Shown: positions 33,061-41,906 of the stretch, one piece after another
Position numbering within the stretch: position 1 is the stretch's first letter
Layout: each line of letters begins with the position of its first letter
Assembly: GCA_016234555.1 (NCBI GenBank)
Contig: JACRBJ010000065.1
Span: forward strand, 1-64,000
Direction of reading: 5' to 3'
Origin: Chloroflexota bacterium
GTDB taxonomy: Bacteria > Chloroflexota > Anaerolineae > Anaerolineales > Villigracilaceae
Length of the DNA: 64,000 nt
Made by a program: the position numbers and the translations under genes
Notes under the pieces: model-generated
Told to the model about the DNA's origin: nothing
The model's database searches: none
What the model saw: only the letters and a program-made list of their open reading frames with translations

Positions 33061-36000
33061 TTATGCAGGTCTGGATTCTTTGGGTTGTGAAAGGGGAATC
33101 TGTAAATGGAAGGTGCTGCCCTTGCCGACCTCGCTGTCCACCCACACACGTCCCCCGTGGCTTTCGGCAATGGAATGGACAATGGCAAGCCCCAGACCCG
33201 ATCCGTGCTGGGCGCGCGCCTCGCGCTGTTTACCGCGATAGAACTTCTCGAACAGGCGCGGCAGGTCCTCCGCCGGGATGCCGATGCCGGAGTCCTCCAC
33301 GGAGAAAATCAGGAAGCCAGACTTGGTGGAGGAGGTGCGAACGGTCACGCGCCCATTGTCAGGGGTGTATTTGAGCGCATTCTCCACAAGGTTGTACACC
33401 GCCTGATGGAGGAGCGCCTGGTCAGCCTCCACTGCGTTAGGCATGTCCTTTGAAAGCTCCACGCTGAGCTGAATATGTTTTTGACTCGCCTGCAATTGCA
33501 AGGCGCTGGTCACGCGCTCGATGATGTCCAGCACAGTGACATGATCCACCTGAAGTCCAACCCCCAGGTCGATGCGTCCCAGGTCGAGCAGGTTGTTTAC
33601 CAAACGCGACATATTCTCCACGCCGGAAATGATCTTCTTGACATAGCCCTGTTGCTGTTCGTTCAACTCGCCCACCATTTCCAGCATGGTGGCGTAGCCG
33701 CGCATCAACGTCAGCGGGGAGCGCAGGTCGTGGCTGACCGTCGCCACGAACTCGGATTTCATCGTGTCGAGTTCCTTAAAGTGGGTCACATCGCGCATGA
33801 TGCAGACACGCCCGATTTGACGGCCTTCCACAACCACCGCCGAAGCGGTTGCAAGATAGGTCCTTTTGTCCGCCAGCACAATTTCAGTGGATTGGTTTTC
33901 CGCGGTTGTGCTTTCCAACAGGGCAAGCAGGGGTCTAAACTTTACAACCTGCTCGGTCTTCCTGCCAACGCCGCTATCCGATTCGGTCTGGGGCTGTCCC
34001 ATCGCAATCGAGGCGGCGCGGTTGGCAAGCAAGAGACGGTTGCGATGATCGGTCACCAGCACCGGGTCGGGCGTGGAATTGAGGATGGCTTTCAACTGAC
34101 GGCGGGACGCTTCCACACTCAGGTACAGGTGGGCATTGGCAACCGCCAGCGCCGCCTGCCCCGCCAGTGTAGTCATAAAGCGGACGTCCGAATCAGAGAA
34201 CATGCGCGGCTGCTCGAAGCCCGCCCAGACCACGCCGTAATAACGGTTCTCATGGCTGAGGGCAACCGCCAGCAAAGCCTGGGGCTGGGGCAGGGATTGG
34301 TCGAGATTCAACTCGCGCGAACGGGTCAGGTTGGGGATGACAATCTTTTCATAATTTTGCGCCAGCGCAAGAATTTGTTTATCAAGGTGGGCGTAAATAT
34401 CCTGCACGGCTCCCAGCGTAAAGCGGGAGGGGAGTTCCACAAAAGTATCGGGTAGGACACTGGGCGAAAGCACCACGCTGACCGAATTTGCGCCGGTGGA
34501 GAGAATTGCCTCCAACACGGGTTTGACCGCGTCCTGCATCTCGAGGCTGGATGCCACACCTTGACTGACGCGCAACAGGCTGTTGATCTCTTCGAGACGC
34601 GCCTGCAAACTGGACCGCATCTGCTCGAAGGCGCGACGCAATTGACCGACCTCGTCCACGCCGTCCACTTGAAGCGGGTGATCGAGATTGCCCAGTGCGA
34701 TGCGGTTGGCTTCAGCTGCCAGCCCCTGCAGGGACCCGGTTACCACCCGCAAGCCTACGCGCAGCGAAACCATTGCCACAAAAGCCAGGAAAATAATCAT
34801 CACCGAAAGCGGCATGGCAATGTTCAACGCAAGCTGCTGCGCCTTTTGCGCGGGGACGGTCAACACCACAGCCCAGGGACGCCCCACCACCGGCTGGTAA
34901 TACACCAGTTGCCGCGTGCCGTCTGATGCGGTGCTGTCATAGAAACGGGGCTGGTCACCGCGCTGATCGGCGTATGTGGTCAGCAATTGCGTTTTATCCG
35001 AATGGTAGATGATGCGCCCATTCTCATTCAGCAAAAGACCCGCGCCGTCCAGATCGCGCATATTGTTGATGTTTTCGATGAGCGGCAGGGTCAGCGGATT
35101 GGTCTCCAGTGTGGTGCGCCCGATCAACACGCGCTGCACCTGTCCCCCCCCATCCACAATGGCGACCAGGAAGGAGACGCGGGAGGTGTCATCCGCGGAA
35201 GTTGGCGGAATGGAATAGATCTGAGTCAGCACGCCGTTCGATGCCAGCAACATGCCGGATATTTCATCGGGATAGAGCTGGAAATTCGCGCTGGCTGAAT
35301 CTGGATAGCCCGCAAGCAGCTTTTGCTCGCCCTTTGCCTCCATCACGAAGAACTGGTCGAAATATGGCACGGCTTGTATCCGCAGCCCAATGATGGACTT
35401 CAACTCGTCGCCGGTGGCGGTCAACAGACGGGGATCGGACGCCAGTTGAACCGCAAGGTTTTGCCCGGTTTCGAGGAAGAAAGGCACGCTTTGTGCAGCG
35501 GTTTCGCTGGCACTGGAGAGACGGTCTTCGAGCATTTCACGAGCCGCCTGCCCGGCCACCCACCAATCGCCGACCAACAGGGTTAGCAACAAAAGGGAGA
35601 TGAAGGTGCCCACTCCAAAAAGGAAACGCGATTCAAGGCTCTTTTCGGCGGGTGAGGGTTGCAGCACATCCCTGCCGCCCCATAATTTGGGAATAGCCAT
35701 AGAGATGATCTGCGTCAGGATGCCACCCACCAGCATCTCGCCGCCAAAGGCAAGGGTCACAATGCCCGCGTTGCTAATGGCAAAATCAAGGCGGGCGGTG
35801 ACGGGCGCAGAGGCATCCACACCCCATTGGGTGAACAATGAACTAATGACGTAGAATAACGTGTGGAATGGGATCAGCAACAGCGCGCCAACCAGGGGCT
35901 GCCGCAGCAGGGAATATGCCTGTGTCCGAAAACGCTGACGCATGTTGACGGAAAACCAGGCGCCAAACATCGCAAGCTCGACAACCGAAAAAAGCGAGTA

Positions 36001-36384
36001 CGTATCCCACGCGCCGCGCAGAAGCCCGGCAAACGCCCCCAGCACAGCCGCCGCTAGGGGACCGAGTATCCCACCACCCAGCAGCCAGGGGATGGCAGAA
36101 AAAATCATCAGCGCGGAACCAGGCGCATCGGCGGGCAATCCAGGCAGGGGGCGGGCGGAGACAGACGCCAGCCTGACGCCAATAAACAAATTAGTAATCG
36201 CGACCAGGACAAAAAAGACAATAAAAATTCCCCATTCACGTCCCTTCCAGACCGGCTGATATTTTCTCCAACGGTATAAGGTGAAAGCCAGCGCTGCCAG
36301 TAACGACACCCAGACCAGCCAACCTGAGAGGGTGGGGGGAGCGGGGAAGGCAAGGCTGGTCAGGAGCGTGGAGATAAAGCTCAT
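33061..36384 (-). CDS. Membrane sensor histidine kinase (dCache-HAMP-GAF-PAS-HisKA-HATPase)
   Basis: 1107 residues. An N-terminal multi-TM module (about 15-230) is followed by an extracellular dCache-like region (about 290-500), another TM (about 530) and HAMP (about 550-600). Then come GAF (about 640-775), PAS (about 790-890), HisKA with phospho-acceptor His in TVSHDLRSPLTLMRGYA, and HATPase_c with NLVENALKYTP, VEDSGIGIP and GSGLGLAIV. It is an orphan: no response regulator is adjacent. TATAAT ends exactly 7 nt before the ATG, predicting a leaderless mRNA. The ligand is unknown. Confidence 0.92.
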   Translation of the reverse strand: MSFISTLLTSLAFPAPPTLSGWLVWVSLLAALAFTLYRWRKYQPVWKGREWGIFIVFFVLVAITNLFIGVRLASVSARPLPGLPADAPGSALMIFSAIPWLLGGGILGPLAAAVLGAFAGLLRGAWDTYSLFSVVELAMFGAWFSVNMRQRFRTQAYSLLRQPLVGALLLIPFHTLFYVISSLFTQWGVDASAPVTARLDFAISNAGIVTLAFGGEMLVGGILTQIISMAIPKLWGGRDVLQPSPAEKSLESRFLFGVGTFISLLLLTLLVGDWWVAGQAAREMLEDRLSSASETAAQSVPFFLETGQNLAVQLASDPRLLTATGDELKSIIGLRIQAVPYFDQFFVMEAKGEQKLLAGYPDSASANFQLYPDEISGMLLASNGVLTQIYSIPPTSADDTSRVSFLVAIVDGGGQVQRVLIGRTTLETNPLTLPLIENINNMRDLDGAGLLLNENGRIIYHSDKTQLLTTYADQRGDQPRFYDSTASDGTRQLVYYQPVVGRPWAVVLTVPAQKAQQLALNIAMPLSVMIIFLAFVAMVSLRVGLRVVTGSLQGLAAEANRIALGNLDHPLQVDGVDEVGQLRRAFEQMRSSLQARLEEINSLLRVSQGVASSLEMQDAVKPVLEAILSTGANSVSVVLSPSVLPDTFVELPSRFTLGAVQDIYAHLDKQILALAQNYEKIVIPNLTRSRELNLDQSLPQPQALLAVALSHENRYYGVVWAGFEQPRMFSDSDVRFMTTLAGQAALAVANAHLYLSVEASRRQLKAILNSTPDPVLVTDHRNRLLLANRAASIAMGQPQTESDSGVGRKTEQVVKFRPLLALLESTTAENQSTEIVLADKRTYLATASAVVVEGRQIGRVCIMRDVTHFKELDTMKSEFVATVSHDLRSPLTLMRGYATMLEMVGELNEQQQGYVKKIISGVENMSRLVNNLLDLGRIDLGVGLQVDHVTVLDIIERVTSALQLQASQKHIQLSVELSKDMPNAVEADQALLHQAVYNLVENALKYTPDNGRVTVRTSSTKSGFLIFSVEDSGIGIPAEDLPRLFEKFYRGKQREARAQHGSGLGLAIVHSIAESHGGRVWVDSEVGKGSTFHLQIPLSQPKESRPA

Positions 36385-36391
36385 TTCCCGA

Positions 36392-36397
36392 ATTATA
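36392..36397 (-). promoter_or_regulatory. -10 box of the sensor kinase (leaderless)
   Basis: TATAAT on the reverse strand is separated from the ATG (36384) by exactly 7 nt (TCGGGAA). A possible -35 (TAGCCA) lies 18 nt further up. Confidence 0.6.
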
Positions 36398-36437
36398 GCC
36401 TCAAATGAGTCAGGCTGGCTACAAGATTATAGTTTGC

Positions 36438-37121
36438 CTACCTGCATAACTCCATGACATGGGCAAAGACCTGCCCGGCGTTCATCTTGTCCGAATCGAC
36501 AATGACGGCATCGTCGGCGGGACGCAGCGGCGCGACAGCGCGGGTGGAGTCGATTCGGTCGCGCTCGATGACCTTGCGAAGAATCTCGTCGTAGCTGGCT
36601 TTTTCACCGCGCGCGATCAACTCGTCGAAGCGGCGTTTGGCACGTTCCTCCGCGCTCGCATCGAGATAGATTTTGAGGTCGGCATCGGGCAGGACAACCG
36701 TGCCAATGTCGCGCCCGACCATGACCACCCTGCCTCGCATCCCAATGCGGCGCTGCTGCTCCGACAAAGCCTTGCGCACGCCGGCATACGCCGAAACGAC
36801 GGAGACATTTGCCTCCACTTCGGCGTCGCGGATTTCCCAGGTGACATCGCGCTCGTCAATCGTCACATCGCAGGAACGCCCATCATTTTGGGACGGCGGA
36901 CGAATGTCGATTTGAGCCTTCTGCGCCAGTTCGGTGATGACGGCCTCGTCTTTCAAATTCAAATCGCGCTGGAGCGCGATCCAGGTGACGGCGCGATACA
37001 TGATACCCGTATCGAAAAAAAGGTAACCGAGGGTGTCGGCAAGGGTTCGTCCAAGTGTGGATTTGCCCGATGCGGCGGGACCGTCGAGGGCGATGATGGA
37101 GGGGGGAGTTTTGTTTGTCAT
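36438..37121 (-). CDS. cmk: Cytidylate kinase
   Basis: 227 residues. The P-loop IALDGPAASGKSTLGRTLA opens the protein. YLFFDTGIMYRAVTW, VMVGRDIGTVVLPDADLKIYL and the LID-type ASAEERAKRRFDEL are characteristic of bacterial CMP/dCMP kinase. It phosphorylates CMP and dCMP. The ATG at 37121 matches the family N-terminus; an extension to 37214 is rejected. It stands between GT-C protein and kinase genes. Confidence 0.95.
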   Translation of the reverse strand: MTNKTPPSIIALDGPAASGKSTLGRTLADTLGYLFFDTGIMYRAVTWIALQRDLNLKDEAVITELAQKAQIDIRPPSQNDGRSCDVTIDERDVTWEIRDAEVEANVSVVSAYAGVRKALSEQQRRIGMRGRVVMVGRDIGTVVLPDADLKIYLDASAEERAKRRFDELIARGEKASYDEILRKVIERDRIDSTRAVAPLRPADDAVIVDSDKMNAGQVFAHVMELCR

Positions 37122-37170
37122 GATGAGATGAAAATTCCCGACAGGGTTGTTCAAGCCCGTCAGGTCGAAG

Positions 37171-38916
37171 TTACGGATTGACCGCCGGGGCAGGATCAAG
37201 GAAGAGGTCGTCACGCGCCCACAGGATGATGGTCTCGCCGCTCGTCGGCATCTGGCGCAAAGCCGTCCAGCGGATCCAATCCTGCGTCACGGTGACATCC
37301 CACAGCGGAGTCTGCCGCCAGGCAAAGTCCTGCCCGCGATAGGCAGAGGAGAGGACTGGGTCATCCTGAAGCGGCGTGATGACAAGGTCTGGTGTGCTGG
37401 ATGCATCCAACGATTGGACGACGGAAACCCGCCGCTCGCGCAGGGTCCACTCGAGGGCGGGAGAATCCACGCCGACGATGGTCACCGCCGCAGCATGGTC
37501 GTCGCCAAGTCCCCACTCCGAGGCGTTGCTGACCGTCAATTCGAGCAGCTGCGCATGGAGCGGCTGTTGGGGCAGCCACCACAATTCTGGGAAAGCCTGC
37601 CCGCGCAAACCAGCGACGCCAAACGCGCCGCCAAGCCCAAGCGCTCCCAAAGAAAGAACCATTCCCCAGGTTCCACCAAGCCGCGCAATGCGAACCGACC
37701 AGCCGGCAGCAACCAGCACGAGGCTCATGATCAGCAGGAAGAGGGAACCGATCAGAAGCCAGAAGCGCATGGCGTATTCGCGCGAGTCATACACGACGAC
37801 GGTCAGGCTGGAAAAATCGAGCCAGGCAAATGCCCAGATGAAGACCGTCAGGAAGACGACGCCACCCACTTCCTTTCGCTCTTCGATGAAGACATCCACG
37901 CTGCGGATAAGCTCCAGCGCCGCCATCGCCCAAAGCGGAATCAACGCCCAGGCAAGGTCGGCAAGCTGACGGGATGGGTTGAAGACAACGAAAAGCAGCG
38001 CCACCAGAAACCAGACGCTGAGCGGGATGATTCGGCTGCTCCCCTTTCGCCAGCCGCGGATCATGGCAAAGACGGCGAGCAAAATCCCAAGCGGCTGGTA
38101 AACCAGAAGCGAGAAGAAAACCCGCCCGACAGGGACAAAGGAAATTTCCAGCCAGCTTTTGATGAAAGCCGGAATGGAGCCAAGCGCGGCGCTCAATCCG
38201 GTGGGCACAATGAAGAAGAGGGAACCGGCAATCAGGAAGGTGGCGAAGAAGGGGAGGATTACGGGTCGAAGATCGAAGGTTGAGGGTTGAATGTCGAGGG
38301 TTGGGGGTTGAGCGTCCGGGGTTGAAGGATCAGTTTCCAGCGTTGAGGGTTGTGTGCGGCGGGAGTTGAGAAGACGCGCGATGCCCCAGGTGATGGCAAG
38401 GACGATAACGCCGCTCCAGATGGATGGTCCGCTGAGGAGGGCGAGCGCGGCAAAGGCGGCTGCAAGAGAGATTTTGTTACGGTCATAAAACCCGAGGGCA
38501 AGGAGCGTGAAGGTCAGGGCAAGAATGGGGCTGGCAATCTGTCGTGATAGGGCAACCAGTCCCGGGTCGAGGGCGAGGAAGAAGGCGAGGAACACTGCGG
38601 CACGGGGTTTAATCCGATCCGCGAAAAGCAATGGAACAAAGACCAGCAGGCTTCCTGCCAGGGCAGGGATGAAACGGGCGAGGAAGTCGGTCCCGCCACC
38701 GTAGATGAAAAACAGGACGGCTGTGGAAAGGATGTAAAACGGATGTGGGTCGAGCGCAGGTTTGAGCCCCTGCGTAATTTGAAGGGCTTGCAAAGCGGGA
38801 GCGGCTTCCACGTCGGTAAGCGGCATCGTGCCAAGCTGGACAAAGCGCAGGATCACCGCAGAAAGAAACGCCAGCACATACAGCCAGCCTTCGTGTTTGA
38901 AATGTCGGTAGTTCAT
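37171..38916 (-). CDS. GT-C membrane glycosyltransferase (Agl23/TIGR03663-like)
   Basis: 581 residues with about eleven hydrophobic segments. The start MNYRHFKHEGWLYVLAFLSAV and the first loop LGTMPLTDVEAAPALQALQ carry the GT-C acidic motif. The family is the PMT/Agl23 type, often adjacent to Chlor_Arch_YYY (DUF2298) genes, as here. A 13-unit heptamer repeat encodes TQPSTLE, DPSTPDA, QPPTLDI, QPSTFDL in a loop at about 188-218. TACAAT ends exactly 7 nt before the ATG at 38916. An ATG two codons earlier (38922) is the alternative. Confidence 0.78.
   Translation of the reverse strand: MNYRHFKHEGWLYVLAFLSAVILRFVQLGTMPLTDVEAAPALQALQITQGLKPALDPHPFYILSTAVLFFIYGGGTDFLARFIPALAGSLLVFVPLLFADRIKPRAAVFLAFFLALDPGLVALSRQIASPILALTFTLLALGFYDRNKISLAAAFAALALLSGPSIWSGVIVLAITWGIARLLNSRRTQPSTLETDPSTPDAQPPTLDIQPSTFDLRPVILPFFATFLIAGSLFFIVPTGLSAALGSIPAFIKSWLEISFVPVGRVFFSLLVYQPLGILLAVFAMIRGWRKGSSRIIPLSVWFLVALLFVVFNPSRQLADLAWALIPLWAMAALELIRSVDVFIEERKEVGGVVFLTVFIWAFAWLDFSSLTVVVYDSREYAMRFWLLIGSLFLLIMSLVLVAAGWSVRIARLGGTWGMVLSLGALGLGGAFGVAGLRGQAFPELWWLPQQPLHAQLLELTVSNASEWGLGDDHAAAVTIVGVDSPALEWTLRERRVSVVQSLDASSTPDLVITPLQDDPVLSSAYRGQDFAWRQTPLWDVTVTQDWIRWTALRQMPTSGETIILWARDDLFLDPAPAVNP
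38264..38354. repeat. 13-unit 7-nt tandem repeat inside a GT-C gene
   Basis: Thirteen heptamers, consensus GGTTGAG (for example GGTTGAA, TGTCGAG, GGTTGGG, CGTTGAG), fill 91 nt. Since 7 x 3 = 21, the reading frame is unbroken and the protein repeats every seven residues (Q-P-S-T-L-D-x). Confidence 0.9.
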
Positions 38917-38923
38917 GGGCATA

Positions 38924-38929
38924 ATTGTA
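38924..38929 (-). promoter_or_regulatory. -10 box of the Agl23-like gene (leaderless)
   Basis: TACAAT on the reverse strand ends 7 nt before the ATG at 38916. Confidence 0.5.
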
Positions 38930-38990
38930 ATCGGTTAAATTGGGTTCAAGACCTCCGAGGTTTCGCGCAAGCGCTTCGGAGGTCTCTGGT

Positions 38991-41459
38991 TTATCGCGAT
39001 GGCGCTTCGTAAACGGTGACGCTTCCTTGCTGGAAAATAATCTTGAGATGAGCGCGAAACTTCTCCTCCTTGACCGGCATGGTGGCATACTCGGTGGTGC
39101 CAACGAAAATGTAGCGAATGTTGTAGAAGTTGATGATGGCTTGCGCTTCGTCCCACTGAGTGGTTGTATACAGCCTCATGATGTCATCGTTGCGCGTGCC
39201 TTGCGGTTCATAACCTCCGCGCCATTGGGCTTCGTGACCGGGCCAGCCAAGGACGTTCTGCAAACCGGTGTAGGTGGCGACACGGGCAAACTGGCTTAGA
39301 TAACTTCCCCCGATTGCCTCGGCAACCACTCCGTTCGGGACAGTTTGCAGGAATTCGATGGCGGCAGCTTCGTCGGGGTTTTCACGCTTGACGCGGTCGA
39401 AGTCGTCGAGAGTAAAGCCAAAGAATGGTTTGAAGTTATCGGTCTTGGTCATCAAGCCGAGGGCGGGGTAAAGCAATCCCGCGAAAACTATCAAGGCAGT
39501 CACAACGCGGAAGATGATGTTTTCCACCGCTTTCAGGTTTTGGAACAGCCAGGCGGCGGCAAAGGCGGCGGCGAGACTCCACAACATCCACGCCTGATAG
39601 TAGAACTTGAAGACGGTGTTGATGCGGTACCCAAACTGGTCGCGGAGATAGACGAATTCGGGGGCGAGGATGAGGATGCCGCCAAGAAGGAGGAGGAGAA
39701 GCACGAATTGATTTACGTTTGGCGATTGACGATTGACGATTGGAGATTTCGGGAAGAGGTAGGCAAGGGTGGGAAGCAGCACGGCAAGCAGGGTAATGAG
39801 GCTGGCGATGTGGCTCAATCTCCGCAGGGAGGCGGCTGTGAAAAGTTGTCCTGCAGTCATATTCTGTGAGGCGAGGAAACCGCCAACGAAATCGGGGTCA
39901 ACGTAGGAACCGATCCAGCCAATGAGCCAGGAGAAGGCCCAAAGCAGGAACGTGAATCCAAGCCCGAGGCTGAGTGCCAGTTTCCAGTTGGGCTTTTCCT
40001 CCCCTGCATATTGCGTGCGGGCGTAAATGAGATACGCAAGGATGGGGATGAGCAGAGTCCCCCACATCACCCAGAGATGAGCGCCGCGCGTGACATACAT
40101 GATGTTGGGCAGAACCCCGCCCGCCTGCGAGGAAAATCCCAGATAGAAGGGGAAGTACAGCAGGATGGAGAAAAATCCAAGCGGCAAGCCAAGCAGGAAA
40201 ATGTCTTCGAGGCGTTCCCAGTTCCAGCCGTCTTCACTTGCCCGCCAGAAAACGTAAGCACCAACGAGAAGCGCGGCGGCGATGAGGATGTCCCAGGTGT
40301 TGAGGAAGGCAAGTCCGCCGAGGAGGATGGCGGAGAATAAAAAGCCCGGATAGGTAATGTGGAGTTTCATCCCCCACGGAAGTTTGATCTCGCCGCGCCA
40401 GCCGCCGAGGAAAAGATGCAGGGCGGCAGCAATTGCCAGCAAGCCAAAGGGGATCGCCAGCACGTGCGGATGCAAGTCACCGAGCAGGAAGGAGAAAAAG
40501 GGGAACTCATCGATCACTTCGAGGTGATTGCCCATCATGTCGTAGTCTTGAATCACGCGGGAGGCGCGCCACCACCAGAGGTAACGGTCAGGCTCAAATT
40601 GGAACGGCTCCAGCGGAGGCTGGGATAACTCCTTCATGTCGAGCCATGTCCAGAAGGGACTGGTGTATTGACCTGCGGCGTTCTTTGTCCAGAACAAGCC
40701 GAGGCGATGAAGGACTTCCAGCAGGGCTTCGAAGTTGGAGACAAGAAGGAGGAAGAGGGGAGCAAACAGACCGTAGACGGTAGCCAATGGACGACGGTCT
40801 GTCGTCTGTGGTCCACGGTCCGCTTTCGCAAGCAGGTTGTAGAGAATCCCGTACGATCCCACCGCGCCGAGGGCGAAGACGAGCGATGTCATCAGGTTGT
40901 GCGCCATGCTGCCGGGGATTCCCGAAAGGCGGGCGAGCATGGCGGTCATCACGTAGCCGAAGTAATAATAGGAGATGGCGTACCCCGAAAGCCAGGGGTC
41001 CTGCGGCGGGAAGGTCGGTGAGCGCAAAATGGCGTTGATGAATGCCAATTCCATCGGGCGTTCGGTGCCGTTCAACTCCGGGTTTGCAGAGCGGACAAAG
41101 GCAAGGAAGGCAAAGGCAACGAGGAAAAGGATTTCGGTGGTGAGGAGAAGGGGAACGTTGGATTTCAGGAAATTTACGATTGACGATTTTAGATTTTCGA
41201 TTTCAGATTTACGATTGACGAGTGACCAGCCGCTGAGCGCCACAATAACAATGAGGGCGAGGATGATTCCGCCACTGTCGTTTTGGGCAATGCCCAGGGA
41301 GGCGAACAGCCAGAAGACGTATCCCCAGATCAACATGCCGGCAGCGCGTGACAGGGCATAGCCCCGATCCGCGAGCGCAGGGAAGAGGGCAAACACCAGC
41401 GGAAAGGTCAGCCAGCCGAGGAGGGTAACGAGGAAGTACCAGGTGAGGAATGCTGTCAT
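38991..41459 (-). CDS. DUF2298 (Chlor_Arch_YYY) integral membrane protein
   Basis: 822 residues with about sixteen hydrophobic segments. It begins FLTWYFLVTLLGWLTFPLVFAL, and AISYYYFGYVMTAMLARLSGIP carries the YYY run that names the family. Later PHVLAIPFGLLAIA and KFYYQAWMLWSLAAAFAAAW are typical. The family is found in Chloroflexi and archaea next to GT-C enzymes and is thought to act in surface glycan assembly. Three separate heptamer repeats interrupt its loops (residues about 78-95, 212-229, 570-580). Confidence 0.85.
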   Translation of the reverse strand: MTAFLTWYFLVTLLGWLTFPLVFALFPALADRGYALSRAAGMLIWGYVFWLFASLGIAQNDSGGIILALIVIVALSGWSLVNRKSEIENLKSSIVNFLKSNVPLLLTTEILFLVAFAFLAFVRSANPELNGTERPMELAFINAILRSPTFPPQDPWLSGYAISYYYFGYVMTAMLARLSGIPGSMAHNLMTSLVFALGAVGSYGILYNLLAKADRGPQTTDRRPLATVYGLFAPLFLLLVSNFEALLEVLHRLGLFWTKNAAGQYTSPFWTWLDMKELSQPPLEPFQFEPDRYLWWWRASRVIQDYDMMGNHLEVIDEFPFFSFLLGDLHPHVLAIPFGLLAIAAALHLFLGGWRGEIKLPWGMKLHITYPGFLFSAILLGGLAFLNTWDILIAAALLVGAYVFWRASEDGWNWERLEDIFLLGLPLGFFSILLYFPFYLGFSSQAGGVLPNIMYVTRGAHLWVMWGTLLIPILAYLIYARTQYAGEEKPNWKLALSLGLGFTFLLWAFSWLIGWIGSYVDPDFVGGFLASQNMTAGQLFTAASLRRLSHIASLITLLAVLLPTLAYLFPKSPIVNRQSPNVNQFVLLLLLLGGILILAPEFVYLRDQFGYRINTVFKFYYQAWMLWSLAAAFAAAWLFQNLKAVENIIFRVVTALIVFAGLLYPALGLMTKTDNFKPFFGFTLDDFDRVKRENPDEAAAIEFLQTVPNGVVAEAIGGSYLSQFARVATYTGLQNVLGWPGHEAQWRGGYEPQGTRNDDIMRLYTTTQWDEAQAIINFYNIRYIFVGTTEYATMPVKEEKFRAHLKIIFQQGSVTVYEAPSR
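39722..39749. repeat. 4-unit 7-nt tandem repeat in the DUF2298 gene
   Basis: GCGATTG, ACGATTG, ACGATTG, GAGATTT. Encodes the loop SPIVNRQSPNVN. Confidence 0.75.
40773..40821. repeat. 7-unit 7-nt tandem repeat in the DUF2298 gene
   Basis: GTAGACG, GTAGCCA, ATGGACG, ACGGTCT, GTCGTCT, GTGGTCC, ACGGTCC. Encodes the loop DRGPQTTDRRPLATVY. Confidence 0.75.
41176..41224. repeat. 7-unit 7-nt tandem repeat in the DUF2298 gene
   Basis: ACGATTG, ACGATTT, TAGATTT, TCGATTT, CAGATTT, ACGATTG, ACGAGTG. Encodes the loop LVNRKSEIENLKSSIVNF. Confidence 0.85.
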
Positions 41460-41461
41460 GT

Positions 41462-41503
41462 CAGTAACCAGTTATCAGTGATCGGTAATCAGTGGTCAGT
41501 GAA
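41462..41503. repeat. 6-unit 7-nt tandem repeat, mostly intergenic
   Basis: CAGTAAC, CAGTTAT, CAGTGAT, CGGTAAT, CAGTGGT, CAGTGAA. It overlaps the stop codon of the DUF952 gene and precedes the DUF2298 gene. Confidence 0.85.
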
Positions 41504-41858
41504 GTTGCGGCGGGAGGGAGAAGGTGGCGGCAACAGGGTCGGGCGGAAAGTCAAAGACGGCGAAAACAGCCGTCAGGTTGATGGGACCGTAGACGTGCGG
41601 AAATAAGTCCGTGGGGAAATGTCCCGGGGCAGGCGGACCAGCGGGCGGTTCCCACTTCACCCCGGAGTTCAGTTTCGCTTCGTCTATTTGTAACAACACC
41701 AAATCAGTCCGTCCTCGATAGAAGGCGTTGGCCACATGAAGAACCTGCTTTCCCGTCGAGCAGTGAATAAAACCTTCGCTTTGCAGGCTCGCCGCGACAT
41801 ATTCTCCGCGCTTTTGGGCTTCGAGCCATTCGACTTTCGAGGTGATGTGAAGAATCAA
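41496..41858 (-). CDS. DUF952 family protein
   Basis: 120 residues. SEGFIHCSTGKQVLHVANAFY, TDLVLLQIDEAKL and LFPHVYGPINLTAVFAVFDF match DUF952, small alpha/beta proteins related to ADP-ribosyltransferase-like folds with a conserved HxS/T. Function is unknown. It begins at a TTG (41858) with AGGAG 6 nt upstream. The gene is sandwiched between the two giant membrane proteins. Confidence 0.85.
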   Translation of the reverse strand: MILHITSKVEWLEAQKRGEYVAASLQSEGFIHCSTGKQVLHVANAFYRGRTDLVLLQIDEAKLNSGVKWEPPAGPPAPGHFPTDLFPHVYGPINLTAVFAVFDFPPDPVAATFSLPPQLH

Positions 41859-41878
41859 AGGAGGCTCCTGGGGTACAG

Positions 41879-41906
41879 GTTAAAAGTTGAACGTTGAAGG
41901 TTACGG
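41879..41906. repeat. 4-unit 7-nt tandem repeat after the giant fusion gene
   Basis: GTTAAAA, GTTGAAC, GTTGAAG, GTTACGG. Contains the stop codon of the fusion gene. Confidence 0.75.

Noticed and set aside
32987..33145. 53-codon N-terminal extension of the KimA-like permease
   Set aside because: Not similar to the permease family and overlaps the 3' end of the sensor kinase gene.
37147..38283. Plus-strand frame of 378 codons opposite the Agl23-like gene
   Set aside because: Rich in Arg, Gln, Asp and Gly as expected for the antisense of a hydrophobic membrane gene; no start signal or family.
38264..41503. Period-7 arrays as a possible CRISPR
   Set aside because: Units are 7 nt without spacers and encode protein loops; there is no repeat-spacer structure and no cas gene.
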